Shown: positions 54,226 through 64,000, counted from the stretch's first letter. The stretch: DNA of 64,000 nt from Platerodrilus igneus (GCA_036346225.1 JARFIW010001215.1:2862501-2926500); one strand, 5' to 3'. A program made the numbers and translations. The notes: generated by a model from the sequence alone, not told the origin.

Positions 54226-55435
54226 TACTTATCAATACATTCCGCACCAAACGACGAGAATACAAATCACTCATCATAGACGCCAAAAAAACAGCAACTA
54301 TACAAAATCATAACTGACCACGACGGAAACCCTTGCACCACCTACCGCAAATTAATCAAACCGTCCCGTACCCACATCCCAACAGCACCAATGTATAACT
54401 CCCCTTTAGACAACGAGACGTCTCTACACACCTTACTAATTGCTGCAATCCCTTCTGTCCCCCACGACGTAAACACCTACCCTCAACAACAACAACTAGA
54501 AAACGATTCATGCACCCCATCAGACGCCGAACCAGACCAAGACGTTGACATAACCCTACTAGATACCTTAGTCAAGAACCTCAATCTAAAAAGTGCTCCT
54601 GGACCAGACCTTATCACAAATCTAATCCTACAACAATCATGGCCCATAATCAGAAATCCTATCCACATTCTCTTCAAAAAATGTCTATCTACAGGAAACC
54701 TTCCTGAAACTATCAAATCCGCATCAATAACCATCATCCTAAAACCTGACAAGCCACCAGAAGACCCAAAATCCTATCGTCCAATTGCACTTCTCCCTGC
54801 ATTAAACAAACTCCTTGAAAAAACAATCCTTCACAAAATCAATTCCCATATCATGAATTACAACATCCTATTCCCAGTTCAACACAGCTTTAGACCCAAC
54901 CACAGTGTTCAGAAAACCATTAGCCTAATAGTTTCCTCCGTCAAAAATTCCACATCCAAGTACACCATCGCGCTTTTCCTTGACTTCTAATCCGCTTTCG
55001 ACCTCCTCTGGTGGCCTAACCTGTTAAACCAACTTTCCTTCGAACCTATGCAAAACAATTAACTCATTCCTAACCTCAAGAACAGCATCCCTAACCTCAA
55101 ATTACTACTGAATATCCAAATCCCTATCTCAAGGATGCCCTCAAGGCTCCTGTTTATTCCCCACCCGCTGGAACATAGCCATTAATCCCTTAATCCTACA
55201 CAACATACCCAACGTCACCACCCTAGCATACGCAGATGATGTCACATTCCTTATCCACGGTAACTCCAGATCCTCCATTGAAGAAACAGCCCTAACATTA
55301 ACATCCCACATAGAATCCTGGTTTGTCTTAAATAAGCAACCACTATCACCATCAAAATCAAAACTCCTTCTGCAGAAAGGCTTCCTAAACCCACAACGTC
55401 CTTTCAAGATCAAGATCTTAAACTAAGAACAAAAA
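54226..55435 (+). pseudogene. reverse transcriptase of the plus-strand LINE
   Basis: Open for 199 codons at 54391-54990: LDTLVKNLNLKSAPGPDLIT, ASITIILKPDKPPEDPKSYR then PIALLPALNKLLEK, PVQHSFRPNHSVQKTISLIV and TIALFLDF, where a stop follows the first catalytic block. Later frames give GCPQGSCLFPTRWNIAINPL and LAYADDVTFLIHG, an intact YADD catalytic box (about 55216-55260), then FVLNKQPLSPSKSKLLLQK. Broken by several frameshifts. Confidence 0.85.
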
Positions 55436-55469
55436 CAATTATAATCTCTATCATACAGTACGTAACCGA

Positions 55470-56165
55470 TACCTGGTTGACATTAATCCCACCTTCTTCT
55501 AGAACGAAACTAAATACAATAATCCGCCCTTACCTGCTACATACATCCCGCGCCTACAAAACTACATCCACGCTAGCCCTATATACCATTCTTCAAATCC
55601 CTCCTATAGAATTACAACTTAACGCAGCCCTACAAATCCGAAACCTGAAACGAAACCTTCCAATCTAGCTCTACGACACCATCCTAACTCCGTACAACTA
55701 CAGAACACTACCTAAGTCCAACAATTAAAACCCACATTCGTTCCTCATTAAACCATTCCTAGCAACAACTTTGGTCCACATCCCCATCCTGCAGATACAC
55801 ATACGAGCTGTTCCCCGAACTACTAGAAATCCCACAACACATATCCCACTCCAGTTCTCAAACGATACAATTCCTAACCTCCCACGGCAAATTTCGATCC
55901 AAACTTCACTCCTTCAACATCACTCCATCCCCATATTGTCCTTGCGACAACTCCTCACCTGAGACTCCTAACCACCACATATACACATGTTCACTTTTAT
56001 CCACCACCCGCTCAAACTTCAAATCCGCACTAAACCTAGATCCCTTCAATCCACTACCTAGCATAACACATCTCATCACGCACAATCTTGAGCTAATAAA
56101 CAAATTCCTCAACATCCTAAACACAAAACCCCCAATAAACAATAAAACACTAAAATACATAACCT
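55470..56165 (+). pseudogene. C-terminal region of the plus-strand LINE ORF2
   Basis: IIRPYLLHTSRAYKTTSTLA then LYTILQIPPIELQLNAALQI, followed in another frame by IQFLTSHGKFRSKLHSF, PSPYCPCDNSSPETPNHHIY and TCS. The CPC, H and C residues form the terminal zinc motif. The paralogous copy on the minus strand is at 46345-47090. Confidence 0.72.
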
Positions 56166-56300
56166 ACCCTACATCCCACACTCCACACATTGCACAACAC
56201 CATTGCTTACTCCCCTACATCAAACATCCAGACACTGTGACAAAAGGGGGACTTGCCTCATCGAAAACCAATTAAAACAGCAGACCTCCACACACCATGG

Positions 56301-56705
56301 TCAACCATCATCTTTAAAAAAGAACTCACATTTTAAAATTATCACCGTTTATTTGCTTACATGTATTTCATTTAAATTGTATGTATTTTACTAACCAGTA
56401 TGGATTTCTATCCAGGAATGGTTATAAATAGATGTTTATTATTGAAAAAAAAAATTGTGCCACTACCTTGCACCAGTTTCCGCTACACTCGTTGTGCAGC
56501 TGGGTTCCATTTATTGCCATTGTTCTTTCAAAATTCTTGTTTCCTGAAACTCTCTCTTGTGCATCAAGAACTGCGAACATTAGATTCCTTCAGGTGTGTA
56601 TACACATTAATTAATACATTTTTAAGTGTTTAATATAAAACCAATCATGTTATTATAAGTATTTTGTTTCATAACCTGTAAATTGTAAATTTTTACATGT
56701 TGCCA
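56301..56705. other. unassigned sequence between LINE and pogo-like element
   Basis: Two overlapping frames of 60-77 codons at 56400-56633 end near TTCAG|GTGTGTATA, which resembles a donor. No identification. Confidence 0.35.
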
Positions 56706-56794
56706 GGGTAACTTTGTGACTGTCTCAGTTACCCAATATTCTGCATAGTGTTTTTTCTACATTGGTCGTTTTTTCACGATTTTATGTGACAATA

Positions 56795-57640
56795 ATGCCT
56801 AGAAATCCTAAAGGAGCTCTTGGCACAAAGCCATACAAAAATTACACTAAAGAAAATTTACAAAAAGCCTTACTAGCAATAAGAAATAAGATACTATCGA
56901 TTAGAAATGCCGCCTCCTAGTATGGAATACCTAAAAATACAATGCATCTGAAATCCCAAAAAAATACCAAGCTCGTAGGCCAGGCTACAGTATTTTCAAC
57001 GGAAGAAGAGAAAATGTTAGCGCATGTTGTTGCCTTATCAAACTACGGATATCCAGTTGATTTACGTTTTGTTGTAAAATTCTGTCTGAATAGAATTGGA
57101 AGAAACGAAACTCGATTCAAAAATAACTTACCGGGAAATGATTAGACAGATTCATTTATGAAGAGTCACAAAGCCATATCAACACAAAGAACCTTTAACA
57201 ATATCTGTTATTCTAAAGCAGCCACTGACGAACAAGTTGTAAATAATTTTTCTAACAACTTAGAGAAAGAGTTAAATGGAATTCCAAAGACAAACATTTG
57301 GAATTACGACGAGACGAACCTTGTTGATGATCCTGGTGCCGGGACTAAATAATCTGAGAGAATACAGAATTCATAGAAAGCTGGTACATCCATTATGATA
57401 CGTGCAATGCTGCCGTGGTAGTAACTCCACTTTACGTAAACTATAAGGTGAGAAAATATGGTCTACATGGACTAAGAATGGGTCCGCAGGTACTAGATAT
57501 AACAGAACGAGATCAGGTTGGTTCGATAGTAACTCTTTTGAGGATTGGTTTGTGTCATTAATGCTACCAATAATGCAGTAGCAGGAAGGGTCAAAGGATA
57601 TTATTGGTGACAACCCCTTAGTTCTTACATAAATATAGAG
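56795..57640 (+). pseudogene. pogo/Jerky-like transposase, N-terminal and central part
   Basis: Starts at ATG (MPRNPKGALGTKPYKNYTKE). A psq-type helix-turn-helix segment follows: LQKALLAIRNKILSIRNAA, a stop, then YGIPKNTMH. A second DNA-binding region runs from FSTEEEKMLAHVVALSNYGY to FVVKFCLNRIGRNETRF. The DDE-superfamily core begins with NIWNYDETNLVDDPGAGTK (first catalytic Asp in YDET). After breaks, TRYNRTRSGWFDSNSFEDWF and IIGDN (second catalytic Asp) appear in another frame. Stops, a frameshift and loss of sequence after IGDN make it dead. These motifs are shared by pogo, Tigger and Jerky-like proteins. Confidence 0.85.
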
Positions 57641-57689
57641 GTTAACAAACAATGTGAGATGAATAATATTAAGTTTATTGCATTGCCTG

Positions 57690-58560
57690 CTACGACCATT
57701 CGTGTAACTTATTAAGCGCCTCGTTTGGTTTTGTGCGGGTATCCTCTTTCCACCTCGCGCGACAAAACTTCACCCGGAATTTCAACCTATGCCAATTGCC
57801 CCGAAAAATAACTCTTGACCAAAGACATCAAGTTTTGCGGACAACCCCTAGTTTCCAATTCGCAAACGATCAATAGCCACCAGGCAGCATTGAATGCTCC
57901 TGAAATGCCCAAAACAACAACGACACAATGCTCTTTTACATCTTCTGCCTGCTTAATTTCCCCGACAATAAACTCTAATGCGTCGATATTCGACTTTCCC
58001 TCCATAAAACCGAACTGTCGGTTATTAAACCGCCGCTCTCTCACTACGTGCGTAGTCATAACGCGATCCAAAGCTTTCCCCAGCACCGGTAGCCAGCTAA
58101 TTGGACGATAACTGTCCGGGTCCAACGCATCCGCCTTTTCTAAGCCCTCAACCTCCTCCTGAGTCCCTAACATAACATCTTTCAATATCATTTTCAGCCT
58201 TTCCCCCAACAGCGCCCTTAGCCTCCGCATAGTAGACTTCGACCTCACTGACTCCGACCAATTTTCCCTCGTCTTCCTCGGCAACAGCTTCTCGTCTCGG
58301 TGAGCCTCCATGCTGGCAAAGCTAACCACAAAAAGATAACCAACGTAATATGCAACTCAAAAGACGACCTGATCGTTACGACGCTAAAAGGATGCAAAGA
58401 TAGGATGAATCTCTAAATGTCACTAATATCAGCGACGGCAAAACACAAACGTTGGACCAATAAAAATACTTTCGTTAAAGATCAACCGTAAATTTATCAA
58501 AGATAAAAACACTAAACGTCAAAATAACAACGAGGACAAAATAAAATCGCTAGACCAATA
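57690..58560 (-). mobile_element. R1-like LINE fragment inside the pogo-like element
   Basis: Minus strand. A presumed 5' untranslated region (58312-58560), an ORF1 start and an internal deletion into the reverse transcriptase, which ends near 57700. It lies between the two halves of the pogo-like transposase. Confidence 0.65.
57787..58311 (-). pseudogene. ORF1-reverse transcriptase chimera, still open
   Basis: Starts MEAHRDEKLLPRKTRENWSE (Met codon at 58311) and reads without a stop for about 174 codons. The first ~65 residues are basic and unlike reverse transcriptase, probably an ORF1 N-terminus. From DPDSYRPISWLPVLGKALDR it is an R1-type reverse transcriptase: RQFGFMEGKSNIDALEFIV, ISGAFNAAWWLLIVCELETR, GCPQNLMSLVKSYF. 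The catalytic F-L-D-I-S reads VVLGIS, so the block-A Asp is Gly. The fusion must come from an internal deletion. It ends before the YADD box. Confidence 0.68.
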
Positions 58561-59432
58561 AAAATATACGGTATATACACTATTTATTTATTTAAATTTT
58601 AAATCGACAAATTGAATTTCAAATCCAAATAAGCTAATTACTTTAAAAATCAAATCTATTAAACACTGGACTTTAAATAAAATATTGAAATAAACAAACA
58701 AAAACATGCGCTAGTGGAACGTGGTAATGGTAACGCACTTATCCCGTATACACTCGGTGCCTGGGACGAGCTTCAAGTGTTACACCATTAATTACACTAG
58801 AAACTCGACATTATGAACGTCTAAGTACGCATGTACTTAAGATATGAAATATTTTTATTTAAATAAACGCATTTTCTTTTTGTTTTAAGCTATTTGTTTA
58901 ATTCAAAAGGAGCCTATATTTTGGTTTTTGATTTGCTATTTTATTACACGCACACTACACAATGTTTACGAATTCATTTACTAGTTTTACGCGGTTTTTA
59001 GCCAGATTTACTCGCGTTTTTAAATAAATTTATTAAAAACGCCCTTTAAATTATTTTGAAATTACTTTGGGGTGTTTGTTTATTAGTTTTTTGGTTTATT
59101 AACCCAAAATTTAATTTAATTTATTTCTAAACGGGGATTTTATTTTAGAATTAAAAAAAACGCAATTTATTTGTATGTTAACAGATTAAATTATTATTTT
59201 TTATTTCATTTCATTGTTTTGTATTTAAAAATTAATGCCGCACAATAATAAAAATAAAATACAATAAAAAGCAAAGCTTCAAATATAATATAATAAAAAA
59301 TAATAAAAACCCTATATAAAAATTTACTTGTTGCTGCAAAGCGGGAGCTCCGTGAAACACGTTCGCACACTTCAGCAGCTAAATAGAAAGTGGAAGTAGA
59401 CAGCAACAGTGGAAGTAGACAAGTGGAAGGCG
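58561..59432. other. very AT-rich filler inside the split transposon
   Basis: No gene recognised. A short direct repeat, GTGGAAGTAGACA, occurs around 59390-59425, just before the transposase C-terminal part resumes. Confidence 0.55.
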
Positions 59433-60240
59433 TTGTACATCAGCACCAAAAGACCAATTTCCCGCAATTTTGAAAACTCTATGGGGTGCTATGATTAAAG
59501 GCCCGGACAATCTTATTGCCGGCTTCTGCAAGTCAGGAATTTACCACATAGACAAACAACAAGTTCTGATGAGATTACCATCAGGAAGCTTTGACACTCT
59601 ATTTCTTCTCTTATTGAAGAAAGTTTTCTAGAACAAATTTCGGAGAAGCGCCAGGAGGTAACTGAATGTCGAAGAGTGAAGAGGAAAAAAAATTTAAATG
59701 TCCCCCCAGGTAAAAGTATCTCTACAGAAGAATTCAAAACAGCCTTGCCAACAGAACAGTTACCCGTTGATAAAGATCAACCATCCACTTCAACTGGAGT
59801 GAAAGTGACAAGAGAGGACGACCAGATTTAAAAACACTCAAAAAAACGGAAAAAGAGGGACACTGATAGCAGTAGCGAGGAAGAAGATGATGGGGTTTCT
59901 CTTCAAGACTCAGAATACCAGGAGACCTTTGAAACTCAATTGACCTCATCTATTTCAAATGTACAACCATCGTCTTTTCTCCAATATCTGAAAGAGGGAG
60001 ACTTTGTTTTGGTAAGATATAAATGTGAATTATATCCTGGATGGATCCTTCAATTCAAAGATGACGGCGAAGTATTAATATCGGCCATGAAGAAATCGGC
60101 TTCTAATTGGAAATGGCTTTCCAACGCCTGATGAAATTCATTACTCGAAGGACAAAATTGTTCAGCAGATTGATGAGCCGGTACAAATTGGGTGTCGAGA
60201 AATTTTCAAAGTGAAAGAGCTGCAAGTTTATAAAAACTAA
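59433..60240 (+). pseudogene. pogo/Jerky-like transposase, C-terminal part
   Basis: Resumes with SAPKDQFPAILKTLWGAMIK then GPDNLIAGFCKSGIYHIDKQ and QVLMRLPS, matching the block after the catalytic domain in Jerky-like transposases. Then a charged, Ser/Glu/Lys-rich linker (frames broken), and a small Tudor/chromo-like end: LKEGDFVLVRYKCELYPGWI, LQFKDDGEVLISAMKKSASN, then in another frame FPTPDEIHYSKDKIVQQIDE, ending VYKN at the stop 60238-60240. The homology to known C-termini is from memory of the family. Confidence 0.72.
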
Positions 60241-60699
60241 ATTGTTTGAATAATGTTTGTTACATTTTTTGTGTGTTCAGTAAAGTTTTATAGCATAATT
60301 GTTTAAAAAATTACGATTTACAATCTTTTTGTACCATTAACACGAATTTATTGTTTTTATTTGCTCTTAAATGTAGTAGTGTTAGTTAAAATTCGTACAC
60401 ACTCATTTTCCTTGTTGTTTCTTATGCAAATAATGAGCCTGTACAATATTGTGAGGTAACATTAGTGCAAATTCATGTTTCGTGCCGTTTCTAATGGAAT
60501 AATTGCATTGTCCCAATTTAACCCCAACCAATGGGGTAAGATTAGGACGAATTTAAAGCTCTTGTTTTTAGAGTTATGGTTCTGCCATATTTTGTAAGAG
60601 GAAGACTGACCTTACATATTAATAATTATTTCAGCATTTAACTTTGAAAGTAAAGCTAGAATCAGTTTAAAACTTTAAAAAGTGTCCCAAAGTTAACCC

Positions 60700-61183
60700 G
60701 AGCGTACGGCAGTTATCCTATCAAATGTTCCCTGCGAACCATGGGACGTTAAAGAGTAGGGGATGCTTGTGTGTTTTAGCGAAACAGATGGCCAAGCTGA
60801 AGGTGCAACCATATCGGAAGGGTCTCTGTGGTGAGATTAGACTAACAAATGTTTCCTGAAAGAGCTGCAACATTCCTTTCAGTAGTTCCAATAGTGGCGG
60901 TCGGGATAATTGACTGACTTGACTGTAGTATCACCCAACAGTTTTAGCCTTGGGATGTCACTTTATTTTATTTGATTCGAATGAGCGCAGTTTTCTGTAA
61001 ATAGTATGCGCTGTAAACAATGGGAACTTTTACATGCTTGTCTACCCAAATGGGTACCCTCGTTTTTCTGCACATGGGAGTGTTGAGAATCAAAAGGTGA
61101 TGTTGTGATTGTGATTAGTTAAAAAATGGAAAAATAATCCGTAGTGAGCGCAAAGTGTCTGTTTTAAATTGTGTAGCTCCAAA
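60700..61183. other. unassigned spacer
   Basis: Includes the palindromic TACCCAAATGGGTA near 61045. No gene recognised. Confidence 0.5.
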
Positions 61184-61300
61184 AGAAGATTGACAACTGA
61201 GGAGTTACTAGAATTATCGGAAAATTTTGGTAACGATATTTCAGATGATGCATTTGAAAATGCTGGAAGTGAGTATGTGGTTAGTAGCAAATCTGAATAG
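61184..61300 (+). pseudogene. possible piggyBac-like transposase N-terminal fragment
   Basis: 38 codons reading RRLTTEELLELSENFGNDIS then DDAFENAGSEYV, stopped by TAG. R-x-L-T-x-E-E-L followed by an acidic stretch recalls the N-terminus of piggyBac-type transposases in insects. Too short for certainty; nothing of the catalytic domain is present. Confidence 0.35.
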
Positions 61301-61371
61301 AATAAGTAGGTGTTTTTTGGTTGTTCTGGGCCCACATTTCCACCAGCATCCACATTTCCACACACATCTGA

Positions 61372-62010
61372 ACCAAATAGTTTTCTTCGACTAACCATTT
61401 TTCATCTTTCGAGATAGCATCTTTCGAGATAAATATATCTTGCATTTTTATCTTAGCATCCTCATTTCCTCCCACATGTGGACCAAATAGTTTTCTTCGA
61501 CTAACCATTTTTCATCTTTCGAGATAGACCTATCTTGTTTGGTATCAATTAATATTAGATTTTTCTCAGCTACCCAAATTTCTAGGAATTTGTTAGATTG
61601 CATCATCCCCCAGAAAGCTGCCCCAATTTTAAGATTTTTTACCGCTAACATTCTGAACCAAATAGCTTTCTTCGACTAGCCATTTCCACCCACGAGATAA
61701 ATCTATCTTGTTTGGTATCAATTAATATTAGATTTTTCTCAGCTACCCGAATCTCTACGAATTTGTTAGATAGCATCATCCCCCAGGGAGCTACCCTCAT
61801 TTTAAGATTTTTACTAGTATATTTTGTTTGGTATCAACTAATATTAGATTTTTCTAGGGAGCCCAAACCTGTAAATAAATTTTCAATAGGACCACCCCTT
61901 ACAAAGTTATGCCTTTTAAAGACCCAAATTTCTAATTTTTGCCCATCTTTATTTAACTACATCCTTAGAACCTTTTTTCGCTACCCAAGACATATGCTTT
62001 AACCATCCAT
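61372..62010. repeat. tandem array of ~174 bp units
   Basis: ACCAAATAGTTTTCTTCGAC recurs at 61372, 61482 and 61657. CTTGTTTGGTATCAA then TAATATTAGATTTTTC recurs at 61534, 61707 and about 61823. Central spacing is 173-175 bp; the flanking units are shortened to 110-117 bp. Minus-strand frames over it repeat the same peptide (DEKWLVEENYLV) and are probably a by-product. Confidence 0.75.
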
Positions 62011-62432
62011 TTCCCGAGAAATCTAAAACCGCTGTGTTCCGCGAACACCACGTGGAGATAACACGTATACTTTGTCAACTAGGATAGAAGCAGGAAGGAT
62101 TTGGAAGAAGGGAAGGTGGAAGAAGAACTTAAAAAAAAAATTATGAAATCTTAAAACTAATATATACAATAGATTTACAAAATCTATACAAATATAAACT
62201 ATCTTAGATTTATATCTTTATGCCCCCCATGCGTAGATTGCTGTACTATTAGGAATGACATATCTTTTGTCATCTTCGCTCGATAAACTAATTTTATTAA
62301 TTCTCTGCGTGTAGAAATCGTGTTTTTTACTCCGAATACATACGCCGGCAAGTACTCCATACCAAATAAAGAATTAGATGCTTGGTGACTGTTAACATCC
62401 GCTTCCCTCGTGTACGCCCAGACACATCCCAG
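62011..62432 (-). other. possible coding remnant on the minus strand
   Basis: The frame 62199-62501 contains SNSLFGMEYLPAYVFGVKNT then ISTRRELIKLVYRAKMTKDM, a protein-like stretch. Its first 30 codons come from the adjacent minisatellite, so its start is not credible. Family not recognised. Confidence 0.3.
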
Positions 62433-62530
62433 CCCATGTGCACCCCTGACCATGCGCACTCCTGCCCATGAGCACCCCTGCCCATGCGTACCCCTGCCCA
62501 TGCGCGCTCCTACCCATGCGCACCCCTCTC
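62433..62530. repeat. GC-rich minisatellite, ~16 bp units
   Basis: About six units of CCCATGCGCACCCCTG with substitutions. Strikingly GC-rich for this window. Confidence 0.85.
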
Positions 62531-62619
62531 TGTGCGACTGCTATTTCGTTGTGACGTCATAGCCTTTTATAAATAATGAACAATATAATACCATTCTAAA
62601 AATGTTTATTCTTTATGTT

Positions 62620-63335
62620 TGTTTGGAGTCCTCTATCTCCTTTTCTAACCAAGAGTTTGATACATAGAGACCGTCTAGGTTTCCGAATTACAAAATGTAC
62701 CGAAGTTTGCCTCTATATATAAAGTCTTTCATTTCACCGACAACCAAATTCAATCCTTCGGGTAATTCTTGCAGCTTATAACAATCTTTTAATCGCGGCT
62801 CTCCCACTATATCCTGCATACGTATCTTGTTAGCTTGATCGACTTCTTCTTGTCGGTATTGGAGGGGGTCCTTATTTTCCCACTCACTATTACGTAGTTG
62901 CATGTCCACCACTTTTGGGAATATACGGTCGTTGTAGGTTGTAGGGCCCTTGGTTTTAAATGATCCGAAAGGTTCTTTACTAGACAAATATACAATGTTT
63001 AGCGGAACACCTTTGCGTGTCGTATACACCAAGGTTACGAAACCCGCATTCCTTAGTTCGTCTTTGTTATCTACTATTTTGATAAATACGTTTTTAGAAT
63101 AACCTTTTTAAAAGTATACGGATTTAGTACCATCCTTTTCCGCAAAAACGCCTACATAACTAAAAGAATCTTTCTTACTAACCGCAAAGGCATATAGCTT
63201 GTAGAACCCGGATGCATTTAAGTCAGTCTATCGGCACCTAAAATAATCTTTTAATTCTTCCTGATTTTCTCTAATAAGGTGTTCTTTGTCTAACACATCT
63301 TTGAATTGTTCGCGTATAGTCGCAGTGTTTTCCAT
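62620..63335 (-). pseudogene. unidentified gene, long copy (minus strand)
   Basis: Reads from ATG at 63335 (MENTATIREQFKDVLDKEHL) for about 235 codons in one frame, interrupted only by three nonsense codons (near 63229, 63109 and 62687). No frameshifts. Blocks: YKLYAFAVSKKDSFSYVGVF, IKIVDNKDELRNAGFVTLVY, TTRKGVPLNIVYLSSKEPFG, LKDCYKLQELPEGLNLVVGE, MKDFIYRGKLRYIL, LDGLYVSNSWLEKEIED. The protein is mixed-charge with no signal peptide. The end, KLxELPxGLxxVVxxxxDFI then RGKLRYIL and LYVSN, loosely recalls small OB-fold-like proteins found with viral or Polinton-type DNA; that is only an impression. A 3' deletion removed the true stop that the right-hand copy keeps. Confidence 0.5.
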
Positions 63336-63432
63336 GTAGTCCAATTTTCCCAATTTTCCCTTAAACGTACATCTGGACAACGTATAAAATCTAGTGTATG
63401 ATTACCAAGTTGTTTATTAACACCAGGACTTG

Positions 63433-63625
63433 TTATCTGACACACAAATTTGTTGTATATCTTAATTCTTGCATTGGTTGTTAGTTAATAATACAAGATA
63501 CTGTCTAGTATGTCCCCGACTACGTAGGCCCGCTCGCCCGCCTGCCCGCCCGCCCGCCCGCCCGCCCGTCCGCTTATCTGACACACAAATTTGTTGTATA
63601 TCTTAATTCTTGCATTGGTTGTTAG
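63433..63625. repeat. perfect 52 bp direct repeat around a (CCCG)n tract
   Basis: 63433-63484 and 63574-63625 are identical (TTATCTGACACACAAATTTG at the start, GCATTGGTTGTTAG at the end). The 89 bp between them contain the CCCG tract at 63529-63572. Confidence 0.9.
63529..63572. repeat. (CCCG)n microsatellite
   Basis: About eight CCCG units with a few CCTG/CTCG variants; an isolated GC-rich island in AT-rich DNA. Confidence 0.9.
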
Positions 63626-63713
63626 CCATGTTAAACAATCGATTCCCACAGTTTTATCGTTGTCCTATAATATTGCACTTTTCTTCGTATTCGCCCTTGT
63701 AGCAAAAGTTATG

Positions 63714-63910
63714 TAAAAGATTGTCATAAGCTACAAAAATTACATGAAGGAATGGATCTGGTTGTCGGTGGAATCAAAGACTTTATATATAGAGGCAAAC
63801 TTCGGTACATTTTGCAATTCGAAAACCTAGACGGTCTCTATGTATCAAACAATTGGTTAGAAAAGGAGATAGAGGACTTGGGTGTCGATTTAAATTTTAG
63901 GCTGCGTTAA
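63714..63910 (+). pseudogene. unidentified gene, C-terminal copy (plus strand)
   Basis: Inverted partial copy of 62620-62797: HKLQKLHEGMDLVVGGIKDF then IYRGKLRYILQFENLDGLYV and SNNWLEKEIEDLGVDLNFRL, then a TAA. It reads Gln (CAA) where the long copy has TAA, and keeps about 50 bases at the 3' end that the long copy lost. Homology begins inside the gene, so this copy has no N-terminus. The shared flank continues to about 63955 (CTCCAAACAAACATAAAGAA). Confidence 0.6.
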
Positions 63911-64000
63911 AATTAGATAAAATTAAAACCACTCCAAACAAACATAAAGAAAGGACTGTCTTCTGTGTATAACTTTGTATTAAAATTAAGTTTAAACGAC

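Larger units (their letters stand above)
53233..56300 (+). mobile_element. 5'-truncated LINE on the plus strand
   Basis: Begins inside the endonuclease near an SDH motif (AGTGACCATAAC), with linker, reverse transcriptase, C-terminal zinc region and a 3' untranslated end. The coding strand is C/A-rich. It is interrupted by a ~0.63 kb insertion at 53587-54219. Related to the fragment at 46345-47090. Confidence 0.75.
56706..60699 (+). mobile_element. pogo/Jerky-like DNA transposon, split and degenerate
   Basis: GGGTAACTTTGTGAC at 56706 and GTCCCAAAGTTAACCC at 60684-60699 are imperfect inverted termini. The transposase N-terminal and central parts lie at 56795-57640 and the C-terminal part at 59433-60240. 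In between is foreign DNA (R1-like fragment and AT-rich sequence) in place of the rest of the catalytic domain. Confidence 0.62.

Noticed and set aside
61281..61651. Minus-strand frames with repeated DEKWLVEENYLV
   Set aside because: The peptide repeat follows from the 174 bp tandem array; there is no evidence of a gene.

Overview
The window looks like nuclear DNA of an arthropod, most likely an insect. It is AT-rich and gene-poor, and almost every recognisable coding stretch belongs to a decayed transposable element. The types present (Ty3/gypsy-like LTR elements, R1/I/Jockey-type LINEs, mariner, pogo/Jerky-like and piggyBac-like DNA transposons, a Polinton-like DNA polymerase fragment and a tRNA-derived SINE) are a typical insect set. 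I cannot resolve the order. There are no operons, CRISPR arrays or prokaryotic signals. All boundaries and similarity statements were read by eye.

Layout. 0.1-3.3 kb: LTR, primer-binding site and broken gag of a gypsy-type element. 3.3-8.0 kb: a large inverted duplication carrying the N-terminal part of a Polinton-like polymerase gene and three copies of the SINE. 8.8-10.7 kb: a foldback-like element with long inverted arms and internal tandem repeats. 10.9-11.8 kb: a mariner transposase pseudogene. 13.1-13.3 kb: a small MITE. 13.4-22.3 kb: a nest in which a gag-protease remnant abuts a second gypsy element whose 3' LTR is split by a LINE with RNase H. 23.7 kb: SINE copy 4. 24.9-29.9 kb: an R1-like LINE.

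30.0-31.3 kb (minus strand) is the one convincing host gene piece: a 1,285 bp internal exon with clean AG and GT splice junctions. It encodes a basic, Ser/Thr/Pro-rich protein segment with an RVxF-type motif. 31.5-35.9 kb holds a diverged direct duplication, one copy carrying SINE copy 5 and the other keeping the empty site.

36.3-46.0 kb is an LTR-internal-LTR-internal-LTR array. The two internal regions share the same killing mutations, and the middle LTR looks like a recombinant of the two outer ones. 46.3-56.3 kb contains three LINE remnants, two of them interrupted by 0.5-0.6 kb insertions. 56.7-60.7 kb is a pogo/Jerky-like transposon split by foreign DNA that includes an in-frame ORF1-reverse transcriptase chimera. 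61.2-64.0 kb has a possible piggyBac fragment, a ~174 bp tandem array, a GC-rich minisatellite and an unidentified gene present as two inverted copies.

No intact autonomous element was found. The value of the window lies in its rearrangement history (duplications dated by SINE insertions, a recombinant LTR, nested insertions), the host exon, and the unidentified gene at the right end.
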